A stretch of 64,000 nt of DNA, taken from the NCBI RefSeq assembly GCF_019430905.1, contig NZ_JAHYCA010000006.1:310001-374000 (forward strand), given 5' to 3'. The notes beneath the pieces were generated by a model, which saw nothing but the letters and a program-made list of their open reading frames with translations, ran no database searches and was not told where the DNA came from. Position 1 is the first letter of the stretch, and each line of letters begins with the position of its first letter. This document shows positions 55,752 through 64,000 of the stretch, one piece after another. Position numbers and translations under genes: made by a program. The DNA is from Billgrantia antri (GTDB lineage Bacteria; Pseudomonadota; Gammaproteobacteria; Pseudomonadales; Halomonadaceae).

Positions 55752-57109
55752 TCCTCGGCTTTGAGGCCGTACTTGCGCAACTTGTCATAGAGCGTCTTGC
55801 GCGGCAGGCCAAGGTGCTCGCAGACGTCCGTGATACGTCCACGGTGGCTGACCAGTGACTGGCTGATCACGCTCTTCTCGAACAGCTCCACCTGCTGCGG
55901 CAGGGCAAGCTCGGCATTATCCACCTCGACGCCTTCCAGCAGCACGTCGAGGCGATGGTCGAAGGCCGACCCCAGCAGCACGTAACGCTCGGCCAGGTTA
56001 CGCAGCTCGCGCACGTTGCCGGGCCAGTCATGCGCCATGAGGGTCGAGATACCGTTGGCGTCCAGCGGGGGGGCTTCCTGTCCGCTGCGGTTGGCGGCCA
56101 CCACGGCAAAGTGCTGGAACAGCAGGGGGATGTCCTCGCGTCTCTCGCGAAGCGGTGGAATCGGCAAGGTGACGACGTTAAGCCGATAGTAGAGATCCTC
56201 GCGGAACTCCCCGGCCTCGGCGGCTAACTTGAGGTCAACCTTGGTCGCGGCGATCACGCGAATGTCCAGCGGCACGGCCTCGTTGGCGCCGAGGCGCTCG
56301 ACGCAGCGTTCCTGCAGTACCCGTAGCAGCTTGACCTGCAGCGCCAGCGGCATGGATTCGATCTCGTCGAGGAACACGGTGCCGCCATTGGCGTATTCGA
56401 ACTTGCCGATGCGCCGCTCCACGGCGCCGGTGAAGGCGCCTTTCTCATGACCGAACAGCTCCGACTCGATGATGCTCTCCGGTACCGCGCCGCAGTTGAT
56501 GGCGACGAAGGCGTGTCCGCCACGTGGGCTGCGCTCGTGAATGGCGCGCGCCACCAGGTCTTTGCCGGTGCCGGTTTCACCGAACAGCAGCACGTCGGTT
56601 TCCACCTGGGCGATGCGCTGCACCATGGAAGCGAGGCGCTGAATGGCCAGGGTGCGGCCCACCAGGCGCGGGCCAGGCGCCGCCTGCTGCGCTTCCAGTT
56701 CGGCCTTAAGCTGACGATTTTCCAGACTCAGGCGGCGTTTTTCGGCGCCGCGGCGCACCATTTCGACCAGCCGCTCGCCGGCGAAGGGCTTTTCCAGAAA
56801 GTCCCAGGCTCCCTCGCGCATGGCTTCCACGGCGGTGGAGATGTCACCATGGCCGGTAATGAGGATCACCGGCAGGTCCGGGTCGCGCAGGCGTACTTCG
56901 CGCAGCAGGGCCATGCCATCCATGCCGGGCATGCGAATATCGCTGACGATCACCCCGGCAAAGTCGGGCGTGAGCGCTGCCAGAGCGCTCTCGGCACTGG
57001 CATGGGGCTCCGGCAGATAGCCGGCCAGTTCCAGGGTCTGGCCGGCAGTGATACGCAGGTGGGGTTCGTCGTCGATGATCAGTACCGGAGTGGCTGCCGG
57101 ATCATGCAT
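55727..57109 (-). CDS. dctD: Response regulator DctD, sigma-54 activator
   Basis: A 460-residue enhancer-binding protein starting at ATG 57109; a longer frame from 57394 runs inside dctB. Receiver domain about 1-120 with Asp57 in VIVSDIRMPGMDG. AAA+ domain has Walker [24 protein letters not shown] with the GAFTGA loop, and Walker B TVFLDEIE. Fis-type HTH at the end (TDVCEHLGLPRKTLYDKLRKYG). It resembles DctD, which responds to C4-dicarboxylates through DctB. It overlaps dctB by 8 bases. Likely target here is the sigma-54 promoter at 48631. Confidence 0.93.
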   Translation of the reverse strand: MHDPAATPVLIIDDEPHLRITAGQTLELAGYLPEPHASAESALAALTPDFAGVIVSDIRMPGMDGMALLREVRLRDPDLPVILITGHGDISTAVEAMREGAWDFLEKPFAGERLVEMVRRGAEKRRLSLENRQLKAELEAQQAAPGPRLVGRTLAIQRLASMVQRIAQVETDVLLFGETGTGKDLVARAIHERSPRGGHAFVAINCGAVPESIIESELFGHEKGAFTGAVERRIGKFEYANGGTVFLDEIESMPLALQVKLLRVLQERCVERLGANEAVPLDIRVIAATKVDLKLAAEAGEFREDLYYRLNVVTLPIPPLRERREDIPLLFQHFAVVAANRSGQEAPPLDANGISTLMAHDWPGNVRELRNLAERYVLLGSAFDHRLDVLLEGVEVDNAELALPQQVELFEKSVISQSLVSHRGRITDVCEHLGLPRKTLYDKLRKYGLKAEDYRHKVIP

Positions 57110-59018
57110 GTGAGCGCTGCTCCTGGGTTGGCGAAGTCGGTGAGGTGTCGGGACGCTCCTCACGGGGCAGGGTAATGGTGAAGCATGCGCCGGCGCCAGG
57201 CTGGTTGGTGGCCTCGATGCTGCCTCCAAGATCCTTGATGATGCGCGCCGAAATCGACAGGCCCAGGCCCAGGCCGCTTCCCGGCGACTTGGTGGTGAAG
57301 AAGGGCTCGAAGACTCGCGACAGGTGCGGCTCGGGTATCCCCGGTCCGGTATCGGTGACGCTGATCCGCACCTGTGCCGGTTCGACCTCGACACCCAGGA
57401 GCAGCCTGGGTGTAGGCGACTCCGTCATGGCCTGCAGCGCATTGCCGATCAGATTGACCAGTACCTGTTCGAGGCGCACCAGGTCGGCGCGTACCCAGAC
57501 TTCGTTTTCCCAGCAGCGCACCACGTCGACATCATGCAAGCGGTTCTGGTAGAGCCGCAGCGCATAGTCGAAACAGGCCTGCACCGACACCGCCGTCAGT
57601 GAGCTGTCGCTCTTGCGTGAAAACTGACGCAACTGGGCACTGATCTCGGCCATGCGCTCGGTCAGCTCGACGACCTGAGCCAGGTTGGCATCCGCGGCCT
57701 CCAGACGCTGTCGCTCGAGGAAGGCGCGTGCATTCTCGGCATAGGCGCGAATGGCGGCCAGGGGCTGGTTGAGCTCATGGTTGATGCCGGCCGCCAACTG
57801 ACCGAGTACGGCGAGTTTGGCGGCCTGGATCAGCTCGTCGCGGGTCTGGCGAAGGTTCTCTTCGGCCCGTCGGCGCTCCTCGATCTCATCGGAGAGGCGG
57901 CGGTTGGTCTCCAGCAGGTCGCGGGTGCGATGTTCGACATTACGCTCCAGCTCGTCACGGGCGTGAGCCAGGGTCTGTCGCTCGCGTTCGGCGAACAGCT
58001 CCCTCTCCCGGCGCAGGCGCAGACGCTGCCAGCCGATACCGCCCGCCAGCGTCACCACACCGTAGAGTCCTCCGGCCAGCGCGGCCGCCAACCACTGCGC
58101 GCTGTAGACCGAATCCAGCGGCTTGAGGATGTGCATGTCCCAGCCGAACGCTTCCATATGGCGGGCCAGGCCAAGATAGCGACCGCCGCTCAGTGCTCCC
58201 TGAGTGAAGCGAACCAGTTCGCTGCCATCATCACGATGCGCAAAAATCTCGATGCCGGAGTGGGTCAAGGGTTCGTCGGCATAGCGGCGAGTGGCCAGCA
58301 GCGCTTGACGCTCCTCCTCGGAAAGCGGATGCAGCGCGGCCATGCGCAGCGAGGGGTGACTGGCCATGAAGATGATATCGTCCTCGTCGGTTACCATCAG
58401 CTCAGCATCCTGCTCGGCCCAGCTCGCTTCGATGGCGTCGAGCAGTACCTTGATCACCATCACCCCGCTGGGTCTAGCGTTGGGAGCGGTGTCGTCGAGC
58501 CACACCGGGGCCGAAAAATAGTAACCGCGTTCGAGCGACTGCACGCCCAGGCCGTAGAAACGGCCGCGCCTGCCCTCGATGGCATCCTGGTAATAGCTGC
58601 GGAACGCATAGTTCTGTCCAATGAAAGTGTCGGGCCGGTGCCAGTTGCTGGCCGCCACGGTGTTCGCGTTTGCATCCAGCAGATAGACGTCCGAGACGTC
58701 GGCCGTGGCGCGGAACTGGTCGAGCAGCAGGTTGAGCGGCATGGGGTTTTGCTGCTCACGGTTGAGCAGGAAGCGCTTCACCATCTCGCGCGAGGCGAGC
58801 AGCTGGGGCAGGTAGTCGTGACGTGTCAGGTGTCCTTCCAGCCCGGCAGCGGACAGGCGCAGCTCATTCTCGGCTTCTCTCACCAGAGTCAGCAGGGCCT
58901 GTTCGCGAGCGACCTGGGCTGCCTGCCACATGACTGCGACCAGGCCCAGTGGCAGTAACAGCAGAAGGAGCCGACGCAGGGTCAGCGGCAGGCGGGGTGG
59001 ACGATGCGGGCCTTTCAC
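57102..59018 (-). CDS. dctB: Sensor histidine kinase DctB
   Basis: A 638-residue membrane kinase. GTG 59018 is chosen since AAGGAG lies 6 bases upstream; the longer frame extends into lldR. A first helix (about 12-28) and a second near 325-345 flank a periplasmic double-PAS domain (dCache) of about 300 residues, as in DctB. The kinase core has GINHELNQPLAAIRAYAENA with the phosphoacceptor His, N-box NLIGNALQAM, DTGPGIPEP and GSGLGLGLSISARI. It senses a small organic acid. It is 10 bases after lldR, so lldR-dctB-dctD form one unit. Confidence 0.92.
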   Translation of the reverse strand: MKGPHRPPRLPLTLRRLLLLLLPLGLVAVMWQAAQVAREQALLTLVREAENELRLSAAGLEGHLTRHDYLPQLLASREMVKRFLLNREQQNPMPLNLLLDQFRATADVSDVYLLDANANTVAASNWHRPDTFIGQNYAFRSYYQDAIEGRRGRFYGLGVQSLERGYYFSAPVWLDDTAPNARPSGVMVIKVLLDAIEASWAEQDAELMVTDEDDIIFMASHPSLRMAALHPLSEEERQALLATRRYADEPLTHSGIEIFAHRDDGSELVRFTQGALSGGRYLGLARHMEAFGWDMHILKPLDSVYSAQWLAAALAGGLYGVVTLAGGIGWQRLRLRRERELFAERERQTLAHARDELERNVEHRTRDLLETNRRLSDEIEERRRAEENLRQTRDELIQAAKLAVLGQLAAGINHELNQPLAAIRAYAENARAFLERQRLEAADANLAQVVELTERMAEISAQLRQFSRKSDSSLTAVSVQACFDYALRLYQNRLHDVDVVRCWENEVWVRADLVRLEQVLVNLIGNALQAMTESPTPRLLLGVEVEPAQVRISVTDTGPGIPEPHLSRVFEPFFTTKSPGSGLGLGLSISARIIKDLGGSIEATNQPGAGACFTITLPREERPDTSPTSPTQEQRSHA

Positions 59019-59028
59019 CAGGCGCTCC

Positions 59029-59802
59029 TTACAGCTGAATTTCAGGCAATGCCTGGGCGCGTCGCAGGGCGCGCTGAGCGCGGGTCTCGGCACGCTCCAT
59101 CTCCAGCAGCTCCTCCTCGACGAACACCAAATGCTCATGGGAGCGCGCTCGTGCGTCCTCGGCCCGTCCCTCGAGGATGGCATCGAGCAAGGCACGGTGC
59201 TGCTTCATCAGCAGTGGCCGAGACTGCGGCTTCTCGAACAGGTGCGCCAGGTTGTCGACTATGCTTTTTTCCAACAGATGAAAGATACCGCGAATGGTAT
59301 GCAGCAATAGAACGTTGTGTGCCGCTTCGGCAATGGCCAGGTGGAAGGCGGCGTCCGCCTTGGCTTCCAGCTCCGGATCGCGACCGGCAAAGCACGCTTC
59401 CAGCTCTTCGAAGCGCTTGATCAGCATGGCGCGATCGGCCGGGGTAGAGCGCAGGGCGGCATAATAGGCCGAAATACCTTCCATGGCGTCACGGAACTCG
59501 AGCAGGTCCAGGTGGAACTCCTGATGCCTGGCCAGCATGTCGAGCAGCGGGTCGCTGTAACCGCTGTTGAGTTCGCGGGTAACGAAAGTGCCGCCGCCCT
59601 GACGGCTGGTGAGCAGGCCGCGAGTCGCCAATTTCTGAATGGCCTCGCGCAGCGAGGGGCGCGAAACGCCAAAGCGCTCGGCCAGCTCGCGCTCCGGCGG
59701 CAGCCGCTGGCCGGGCTTGAGACTGCCCTCAAGGATCATCGCCTCGAGACGTTCGGTGATGACGTCTGCCAGTCGAGGCTGGCGCACGTTTTGATAGGTC
59801 AT
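59029..59802 (-). CDS. lldR: GntR-family lactate regulator LldR
   Basis: A 257-residue FadR-type GntR regulator. The wHTH is LEGSLKPGQRLPPERELAERFGVSRPSLREAIQKLATRGLL (residues about 25-65). The C-terminal FCD domain shows DLLEFRDAMEG, FHLAIAEAAHN and MKQHRALLDAI with metal-binding His. It resembles LldR/PdhR, which respond to lactate or pyruvate. Two AATTGGT-N3-ACCAAT(T/A) palindromes lie in the divergent region with lldEFG and are its likely operators. Confidence 0.92.
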   Translation of the reverse strand: MTYQNVRQPRLADVITERLEAMILEGSLKPGQRLPPERELAERFGVSRPSLREAIQKLATRGLLTSRQGGGTFVTRELNSGYSDPLLDMLARHQEFHLDLLEFRDAMEGISAYYAALRSTPADRAMLIKRFEELEACFAGRDPELEAKADAAFHLAIAEAAHNVLLLHTIRGIFHLLEKSIVDNLAHLFEKPQSRPLLMKQHRALLDAILEGRAEDARARSHEHLVFVEEELLEMERAETRAQRALRRAQALPEIQL

Positions 59803-59834
59803 GCGAATCTTCCTGAAAGAGTCGATGCTCGCCT

Positions 59835-59851
59835 AATTGGTCTTACCAATA
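59835..59851. promoter_or_regulatory. LldR-type operator near the lldR start
   Basis: AATTGGTCTTACCAATA, a 7-3-7 palindrome with one mismatch, 33 bases upstream of lldR. It fits the FadR-subfamily core TNGTNNNACNA. Confidence 0.8.
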
Positions 59852-60030
59852 TTGACCTGAAACGTGCCATCTTGCAAATAGGTGAAGGACATGCGGCCTT
59901 CAATCTTACTTGGCTGCAGTAGAAGCCAGGTGTTGATAGACGAAAGTCTATGCGAATCTGAAGGATATGGGGATGTCCGGCGTTGACACGGGGCGCGGTG
60001 AGTCCTAAGGTTCAACGATCTTTTTCGGTA

Positions 60031-60052
60031 AATTGGTTTTACCAATTATAAT
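60031..60052 (+). promoter_or_regulatory. LldR-type operator and -10 box before lldE
   Basis: AATTGGTTTTACCAATT (60031-60047) is a perfect 7-3-7 palindrome. It overlaps by one base a consensus -10, TATAAT at 60047-60052, 54 bases before lldE. A bound repressor would cover the promoter. Centre-to-centre distance to the other operator is 196 bases, allowing a loop. Confidence 0.85.
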
Positions 60053-60105
60053 CAGACGGCGGGCAGCGGGATTGCCTGCCTGCGGGCCGACAGTGAGGGA
60101 GCCTC

Positions 60106-60861
60106 ATGACGCCAGTCAAGCTGTACCCACCCAAGCCGGAGAAGGTCTACTTCTTCGGCACCTGCCTGATAGATCTCTTCTACCCTGACGCTGGCCTGGA
60201 TGGTGTTCGCTTGCTGGAGCGCGAAGGCATCGAGGTGCTGTTTCCGCAGGACCAGACCTGCTGCGGCCAGCCGGCCTATACGTCGGGCTATCACGATGAG
60301 GCCCGGGCCGTGGCGGCAGCACAGCTCGCTCTCTTTCCCGAGCCCTGGCCGATCGTGGTGCCGTCGGGCTCGTGCGGTGGCATGATGCGTACCCACTATC
60401 CCCAGCTTTTCGCCGGTACCGAGCTTGAAGGTCATGCCAACGAGGTGGCGGGGCGAATCTATGAGTTGACCGAGTTTCTGGTGCATGTCTGCCACCTGCG
60501 GCTCGAGGATCGCGGTCAGCCGGAAAAGGTTGCCATGCATACCTCTTGCAGCGCCCGGCGCGAAATGGGGCTGGCCGATACCGGCCCCACGCTGCTCGCC
60601 CGCATGGGGCAGGTCGAACTGGTCGAGCAGGCCCGTGCTGCCGAGTGCTGTGGCTTCGGCGGCACTTTCGCCGTGCGCCATCCCGAGGTTTCCGCAGCCA
60701 TGGTCGAGGACAAGACCCAGGCGATCGAGGCCACGGGGGCGAAACGTTTCGTCACCTCGGACTGCGGTTGCCTGATGAACATCGCCGGGCGTTTCGAGCA
60801 CCAGAAGAAGAGTGTCGAGGGTGAGCACATCGCCAGCTACCTGTGGCGGAGAACTTCATGA
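60106..60861 (+). CDS. lldE: Lactate utilization protein LldE (LutA)
   Basis: A 251-residue CCG-domain protein of the LutABC/LldEFG L-lactate oxidation complex. Two cysteine-rich (CCG) modules are visible: CCGQPAYTSG near 48-57 and CCGFGGTFAVRHPEV near 182-196, with SCGGMM and SCSARRE between. It carries Fe-S clusters as in heterodisulfide reductase subunit B. First gene of the operon; its stop overlaps the lldF start (ATGA). Confidence 0.95.
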   Translation: MTPVKLYPPKPEKVYFFGTCLIDLFYPDAGLDGVRLLEREGIEVLFPQDQTCCGQPAYTSGYHDEARAVAAAQLALFPEPWPIVVPSGSCGGMMRTHYPQLFAGTELEGHANEVAGRIYELTEFLVHVCHLRLEDRGQPEKVAMHTSCSARREMGLADTGPTLLARMGQVELVEQARAAECCGFGGTFAVRHPEVSAAMVEDKTQAIEATGAKRFVTSDCGCLMNIAGRFEHQKKSVEGEHIASYLWRRTS

Positions 60862-62327
60862 GCGCAGCGCAAGAGCCGGTGCAGACCTTTACCCCCCGCG
60901 AGTTCCATCGTCAGGCCCACGATGCCCTGGGCAATCCTCAAATCCGTGCCAATTTTCGCAAGGCGATGGATGGCCTGATGGCCAAGCGGCGCGATGTGTT
61001 CAGCGACTGGGATCTAGAGATCCTGCGCGAACTGGGTGCCAACATTCGTCTACGGGCGCTTGCCAAGCTGCCCGACCTGCTCGAGCGGCTCGAGGCCAAC
61101 TGCCGAGCCAATGGTATCCAGGTGCACTGGGCCGAGAGCGGCGACGAGGCATGCCGCATCATCCGCGAGATCTGCGAGCGCCACGAGGCCAAGTCGGTGA
61201 TCAAGGGCAAGTCGATGGTTTCCGAGGAGATGCATCTCAATGCCCACCTGGAAGAGGCGGGCATCGAGGCGCTGGAGTCCGACCTCGGTGAATACCTGGT
61301 ACAGCTCAACGAGCAGACGCCCTCGCACATCATCATGCCGGCGATCCATCTCAATACCGATGAAATCTCCGATATCATGCACACCAGGACCGGTACCGAG
61401 CGGACCCGTGACGTGGACTACATGACCGCCGCTGCGCGGGCCCAGCTGCGCGAGCGCTTCATGGCCGCCGACGTGGGGGTGTCGGGGGTCAACTTCGCCG
61501 TGGCCGAGACCGGTACCCTGTGTTTGGTGGAGAATGAAGGCAACGGCCGCATGACCACCGCCGTGCCGCCGGTGCACATCGCCGTGACCGGCATCGAGAA
61601 GGTGGTCGAGCACCTGCGCGACGTGCCGCCGCTCTACGCGCTGCTGACCCGTTCTGCCACCGGTCAGCACGTCACCACCTATTTCAACATGATCAGTTCG
61701 CCGAGAAAGCCCGGCGAGCATGATGGACCCGAGGAGGTCCATCTGGTGCTGGTCGATAGCGGCCGCTCCAATATCTACCAGGACGACGAACTGCTCGACA
61801 CCCTGCGCTGCATCCGCTGTGGCGCCTGCATGAATCACTGCCCAGTCTATACCCGGGTGGGGGGCCACACTTACGGCACCACCTACCCCGGCCCCATCGG
61901 CAGCATCCTGATGCCGCACATGATGGGGCTGGAAGCGACCAAGGACCTGCCCACCGCCTCGAGCCTGTGCGGTGCCTGCGGCGAGGTGTGCCCGGTGAAG
62001 ATCCCGATTCCCGATCTGCTGGTACGCCTGCGCCGCGAGGCGGTGGGCGAGGGGCGCGGCAACGTGCCCGGTGCCGGCGTCAAGCGGACCAAGAAGGAAG
62101 CAGCGGCGTGGAAGGGCTTCCAGTGGCTGGCCACGCACCCCGGGGTCTGGCGCAGCAGCACGTTCATTGCCGGCAAGCTGCAGGCGCTGATGCCCTCGAA
62201 GCTGGGGCCGTGGTCGGACTACCGCACCGCGCCCAGGCCGGCCAAGGTGTCGCTGCATGCCTTGGTTAAACAGCACAAGGCCAAGCATCATCAGGCAGAC
62301 AAAGCCGACGGGGAGGAACGCTCATGA
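60858..62327 (+). CDS. lldF: Lactate utilization iron-sulfur protein LldF (LutB)
   Basis: A 489-residue protein. The N-terminal LUD domain (about 70-300) includes GVSGVNFAVAETGTLCLVENEGN, and the C-terminal ferredoxin part has two 4Fe-4S motifs, CIRCGACMNHCP and CGACGEVCP. ATG 60858 in the ATGA overlap is the start; the longer frame from 60843 has no support. It passes electrons from lactate oxidation to the respiratory chain. Confidence 0.96.
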   Translation: MSAAQEPVQTFTPREFHRQAHDALGNPQIRANFRKAMDGLMAKRRDVFSDWDLEILRELGANIRLRALAKLPDLLERLEANCRANGIQVHWAESGDEACRIIREICERHEAKSVIKGKSMVSEEMHLNAHLEEAGIEALESDLGEYLVQLNEQTPSHIIMPAIHLNTDEISDIMHTRTGTERTRDVDYMTAAARAQLRERFMAADVGVSGVNFAVAETGTLCLVENEGNGRMTTAVPPVHIAVTGIEKVVEHLRDVPPLYALLTRSATGQHVTTYFNMISSPRKPGEHDGPEEVHLVLVDSGRSNIYQDDELLDTLRCIRCGACMNHCPVYTRVGGHTYGTTYPGPIGSILMPHMMGLEATKDLPTASSLCGACGEVCPVKIPIPDLLVRLRREAVGEGRGNVPGAGVKRTKKEAAAWKGFQWLATHPGVWRSSTFIAGKLQALMPSKLGPWSDYRTAPRPAKVSLHALVKQHKAKHHQADKADGEERS

Positions 62328-62992
62328 GCGCCCGCGACAATATTCTCAGGCGCCTGCGTGAGCGCACCGATGGGCCGCTGGCGGCGCCGCAGAGCGACTT
62401 CGCCGTGGTCACCGGGCGTGGCTGGAGCCGGGAGGAGCGGCTGGCGCGCTTCGAGCGCTGGATCACCTCGGTCCACGGCGAAGTGATTCACACTACTCGG
62501 GCTGACTGGACCGCGACACTGGCCGAGGTGCTCGAGGCCAAGGGCATTCGCCGCCTGGCGCTGGGGCGGGAGCACCACGTCGCTGCCGAGGCGCGTGCCG
62601 CCCTGGCCGAAGGTGACGTCACCCTGATCGATGCCGATCGCGATATCGAGACCTGGCGACACGAGCAGTTCCACGACACCGATGCCGGCCTGACCTCCAC
62701 GCGCGGTGCCATCGCCGAGACCGGAAGCCTGTGGCTGTGGCCGACTCCCGATGAACCGCGTCTGCTGAGCCTGGTACCGCCGATCCATATCGCCGTGCTC
62801 GATGCCGATACCATCGAAGACACCTTCTTCGACGTGGTCGAAGCCCATGGCTGGGCCACGAGCATGCCCACCAATGCGCTGCTGATCTCCGGCCCGAGCA
62901 AGACCGCGGACATCGAACAGACCCTGGCCTATGGCGTGCACGGTCCACGCGAGCTGGTCGTGCTGCTGCGCCACGCCGAGGAGCGCCCATGA
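62324..62992 (+). CDS. lldG: Lactate utilization protein LldG (LutC)
   Basis: A 222-residue LUD-domain protein, the third subunit of the LldEFG complex. It shows TSTRGAIAETGSLWLWPTPDEPR and the closing ISGPSKTADIEQTLAYGVHGPREL typical of LutC. It overlaps its neighbours on both sides (ATGA), so all lld genes are coupled. Confidence 0.95.
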   Translation: MSARDNILRRLRERTDGPLAAPQSDFAVVTGRGWSREERLARFERWITSVHGEVIHTTRADWTATLAEVLEAKGIRRLALGREHHVAAEARAALAEGDVTLIDADRDIETWRHEQFHDTDAGLTSTRGAIAETGSLWLWPTPDEPRLLSLVPPIHIAVLDADTIEDTFFDVVEAHGWATSMPTNALLISGPSKTADIEQTLAYGVHGPRELVVLLRHAEERP

Positions 62993-64000
62993 GCGATGCA
63001 GCGAGGGCGCCAACTGTCGATGCCTGGCAGGAACTCAAGCAGGAGCTGCTCGCGGTCATGCCCGCCGAGCGGCTGATCGACGATCCGCTGCGTACCCTGG
63101 CTTACGGCACCGACGCCAGCTTCTATCGGCTCATCCCCAAGCTGGTGGTTCGTCCCGCCGACGAGGATGAATTGATGGCGGTGCTGGCCGGTTGTCGCAA
63201 GCGCGGCCTTCCGGTCACCTTTCGTGCTGCCGGTACCTCGCTCTCAGGGCAGGCGGTCACCGATTCGGTGCTGATTCAACTGCGCGAGGGCTGGCGTGGG
63301 CACGAGATCCTCGACAATGGCCGGGCGATCCGCCTGCAGCCAGGGGTCATCGGCGCACGGGCCAATCAGCTGCTTACCTCCTTCGGACGCAAGATCGGCC
63401 CCGACCCCGCCTCCATCAACAGCTGCATGGTGGGCGGCATCGCGGCTAACAACGCCTCTGGCATGTGCTGCGGTACGGCGCAGAACAGCTATCGCACGGT
63501 GCGCGACATGCGCGTGATCCTGGCCGACGGCACCTGCCTGGACACCGCCGACCCGGCCAGCCGCGAGGCATTCCGGCGCAGCCATGCCGAACTCGTCGAG
63601 GGGCTCGAGCAGCTCTCCGCCGAGACCCGGGCCAACGCGGCGCTGGCGGAGAGGATCCGCCACAAGTACCGACTCAAGAACACCACCGGCTATGCGCTCA
63701 ACAGCCTTGTCGACTTCGACGACGGCATCGAGATCCTCAAGCACCTGATGATCGGCTCCGAGGGCACGCTCGGCTTCATCAGCACCATTACCTACGACAC
63801 CGTCGTCGACGAACCGCACAAGGCCGCGGCGCTGGTCTTCCTGCCCGACATGGCCACCACCTGTCGCGCCACCATCGCGCTAAAGACGGCGCCGGTCTCG
63901 GCAGTGGAACTGATGGATCGCGCCGCGCTGCGCTCGGTGGAGAGCAAGCCGGGCATGCCGGAAGAGCTCAAGCGCTTGCCCGACGGGGCGGCAGCGCTGC
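62989..64000 (+). CDS. FAD-linked D-lactate/2-hydroxyacid oxidase, truncated by the window edge
   Basis: A frame from ATG 62989 is open to the right edge (337 codons). The FAD-binding PCMH domain is clear: LVVRPADEDELMAVLAGC, VTFRAAGTSLSGQAVTDSV, GPDPASINSCMVGGIAANNASG and LMIGSEGTLGFISTITYDTV. Such proteins next to lldEFG are usually large (about 940 residues) enzymes with a C-terminal Fe-S part that oxidise D-lactate (Dld-II type). That C-terminus is outside the window. The start overlaps lldG by ATGA, giving a four-gene operon for both lactate isomers. Confidence 0.9.
   Translation, partial: MSDAARAPTVDAWQELKQELLAVMPAERLIDDPLRTLAYGTDASFYRLIPKLVVRPADEDELMAVLAGCRKRGLPVTFRAAGTSLSGQAVTDSVLIQLREGWRGHEILDNGRAIRLQPGVIGARANQLLTSFGRKIGPDPASINSCMVGGIAANNASGMCCGTAQNSYRTVRDMRVILADGTCLDTADPASREAFRRSHAELVEGLEQLSAETRANAALAERIRHKYRLKNTTGYALNSLVDFDDGIEILKHLMIGSEGTLGFISTITYDTVVDEPHKAAALVFLPDMATTCRATIALKTAPVSAVELMDRAALRSVESKPGMPEELKRLPDGAAAL

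Overview
The window reads as chromosomal DNA of a moderately halophilic, high-GC gammaproteobacterium, most likely Halomonas or a close relative (Halomonadaceae). This rests on the gene orders glnA/DUF4124/ntrB/ntrC and epd/pgk/fba, the mix of TTT, TAXI-TRAP and NSS transporters, and extremely acidic exported proteins. The taxon is an inference from these features; no rRNA or marker phylogeny is available here. I saw no tRNA, rRNA, CRISPR array, insertion sequence, integrase or prophage gene. Coding density is high.

Layout. 1-4 kb: the 5' part of a type VI secretion spike gene (vgrG) running off the left edge, then typA. 4.3-10.1 kb: nitrogen control, with a degenerate glycosyltransferase, glnA, a DUF4124 protein, ntrB and ntrC; both glnA and ntrBC have clear sigma-54 -24/-12 elements and upstream NtrC-type palindromes. 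10.2-15.5 kb: an overlapping operon of an HMG-CoA-lyase-family enzyme, a class III CoA-transferase and a three-part TctCBA carboxylate transporter, which looks like one uptake-activation-cleavage pathway. 15.5-24.8 kb: a mixed stretch with a zinc alcohol dehydrogenase, dGTPase, a NERD-domain membrane protein, a class II sirtuin, a YbaY-type lipoprotein, a YciH/SUI1 factor, a HAD phosphatase and small secreted or acidic proteins. 24.9-28 kb: a ptxS-kguK-kguD-like sugar acid operon with its own operator. 28-36 kb: central carbon genes epd-pgk-fba and tkt on the minus strand, interrupted by a plus-strand block of two small heat-shock proteins and a class I aldolase. 36-45 kb: methyl cycle genes metK, ahcY (behind an SAH riboswitch) and metF, interspersed with an acidic lipoprotein, a copper-storage protein, a TetR/GST pair, an AEC transporter and sodC. 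45-55.8 kb: a TAXI TRAP transporter with a sigma-54 promoter, a Na/Pi cotransporter, oligopeptidase A, an NSS symporter, a gamma carbonic anhydrase and a YdjM-like membrane protein. 55.7-64 kb: lldR-dctB-dctD on the minus strand, divergent from a lactate oxidation operon lldEFG plus an FAD-linked oxidase that runs off the right edge.

How it works together. Two sigma-54 circuits are visible: NtrBC acting on glnA and on itself, and a DctBD pair whose possible target is the sigma-54 promoter of the TAXI TRAP operon about 7 kb away. Lactate genes are framed by two matching GntR-type operators, one near each divergent start. The methyl cycle is tied to S-adenosylhomocysteine through the riboswitch in front of ahcY. 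The most interesting unassigned pieces are the HMG-lyase/CoA-transferase/TctCBA cassette, the lldR-dctBD operon, and an acidic repeat protein whose reading frame resumes after its stop codon with a second acidic tail.
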